DNA of 5,268 bases, taken from contig CAKSUH010000126.1 in the NCBI GenBank assembly GCA_934500855.1, positions 1 to 5,268 on the forward strand. Reading direction: 5' to 3'. The DNA comes from an uncultured Eubacteriales bacterium (lineage in GTDB: Bacteria > Bacillota > Clostridia > Oscillospirales > CAG-272). A program made the translations under genes and the position numbers. Under the pieces are notes generated by a model. It was not told where the DNA came from. It was given only the letters and a program-made list of their open reading frames with translations, and did no database searches. Positions 5,061-5,268 of the stretch are shown here, piece by piece (position 1 is the first letter of the stretch; every line of letters begins with the position of its first letter).

Positions 5061-5268
5061 GCGGCGCCGAATCCGAAAAACGCCCCCGTGCAAGCCTGTG
5101 GGGGTATCTGTCCCGCGCCATTCTCTGCTTTCTGCTTGTCATCCTCGTGCTGTTCTGGCTGTTTGAGGTGGTGCTCATCAATGTGGTGTATGAGCAGGTG
5201 CGGCGGCGCGATCTTGAAAATGCAGGCAACAGGCTGATTGCCGCAGTCGGAACGGAGGAACTTTCGGA
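5057..5268 (+). CDS. Probable sensor histidine kinase, N-terminus only (cut by window end)
   Basis: An ATG at 5057 overlaps the response regulator stop (ATGA), and the frame is open to the window end, giving 70 complete codons. The visible part has a short polar, basic N-terminus (MSGAESEKRPRAS), one strong membrane segment at about residues 19-44 (rich in L, V, I, F), and then a charged stretch (YEQVRRRDLENAGNRL) that begins an extracytoplasmic sensor region or linker. No HAMP, phosphorylated-His or ATPase motif is inside the window, so the assignment rests on topology and on the tightly coupled position after an OmpR-type regulator. No clear SD is seen; translational coupling is likely. Confidence 0.78.
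   Translation, partial: MSGAESEKRPRASLWGYLSRAILCFLLVILVLFWLFEVVLINVVYEQVRRRDLENAGNRLIAAVGTEELS

Overview
The window looks like a chromosomal piece of a Gram-positive Clostridia-type bacterium (Bacillota, possibly an uncultured gut lineage). The signs are an ECF-type folate transporter subunit with a tetrahydrofolate-riboswitch-like leader, strong AGGAGG-type ribosome binding sites, a consensus vegetative promoter, and an HtrA protease held by an N-terminal membrane anchor next to a two-component system. This placement rests on gene content and style; no 16S or other marker is present. All recognisable genes are on the + strand.

Layout. 1-305: intergenic DNA with several short perfect hairpins, a duplicated GCAAAGCCC(C)AAGGTCTT unit and one perfect DnaA-box word. 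A Gly/Ser-rich reading frame ending at 77 may be the tail of an upstream gene. 306-580: a textbook promoter and a leader of about 240 nt. The leader's two ends match the class-I tetrahydrofolate (THF) riboswitch, but its middle is enlarged. It ends in a hairpin that hides the folT ribosome binding site. 581-2403: folT-folC, coupled by an ATGA overlap. FolT is the substrate-binding membrane subunit of a folate ECF transporter. FolC polyglutamylates folates and so traps them in the cell. The riboswitch, transporter and trapping enzyme form a coherent folate salvage operon. No ECF energising module (EcfA/A'/T) is in the window.

2404-3010: about 600 bases without a gene. It holds two near-identical copies of a GC-rich repeat in opposite orientation (2485-2536 and 2728-2779, 48 of 52 positions matching when one is inverted), a terminator-like hairpin at 2877-2899 and a likely promoter just before htrA. 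3011-5268: htrA (membrane-anchored trypsin-like protease with a PDZ domain), an OmpR/PhoB-type response regulator 28 bases downstream, and the first 70 codons of an overlapping gene that is very probably its sensor histidine kinase, cut by the window end. This looks like an envelope or secretion stress module.

The most interesting part is the folT leader. It can be folded into two mutually exclusive states, one with an intact aptamer and hidden SD, the other with a broken aptamer and free SD. The aptamer carries an apparent extra hairpin in a normally conserved junction and a much enlarged P4 region. All folds were drawn by hand and were not computed.
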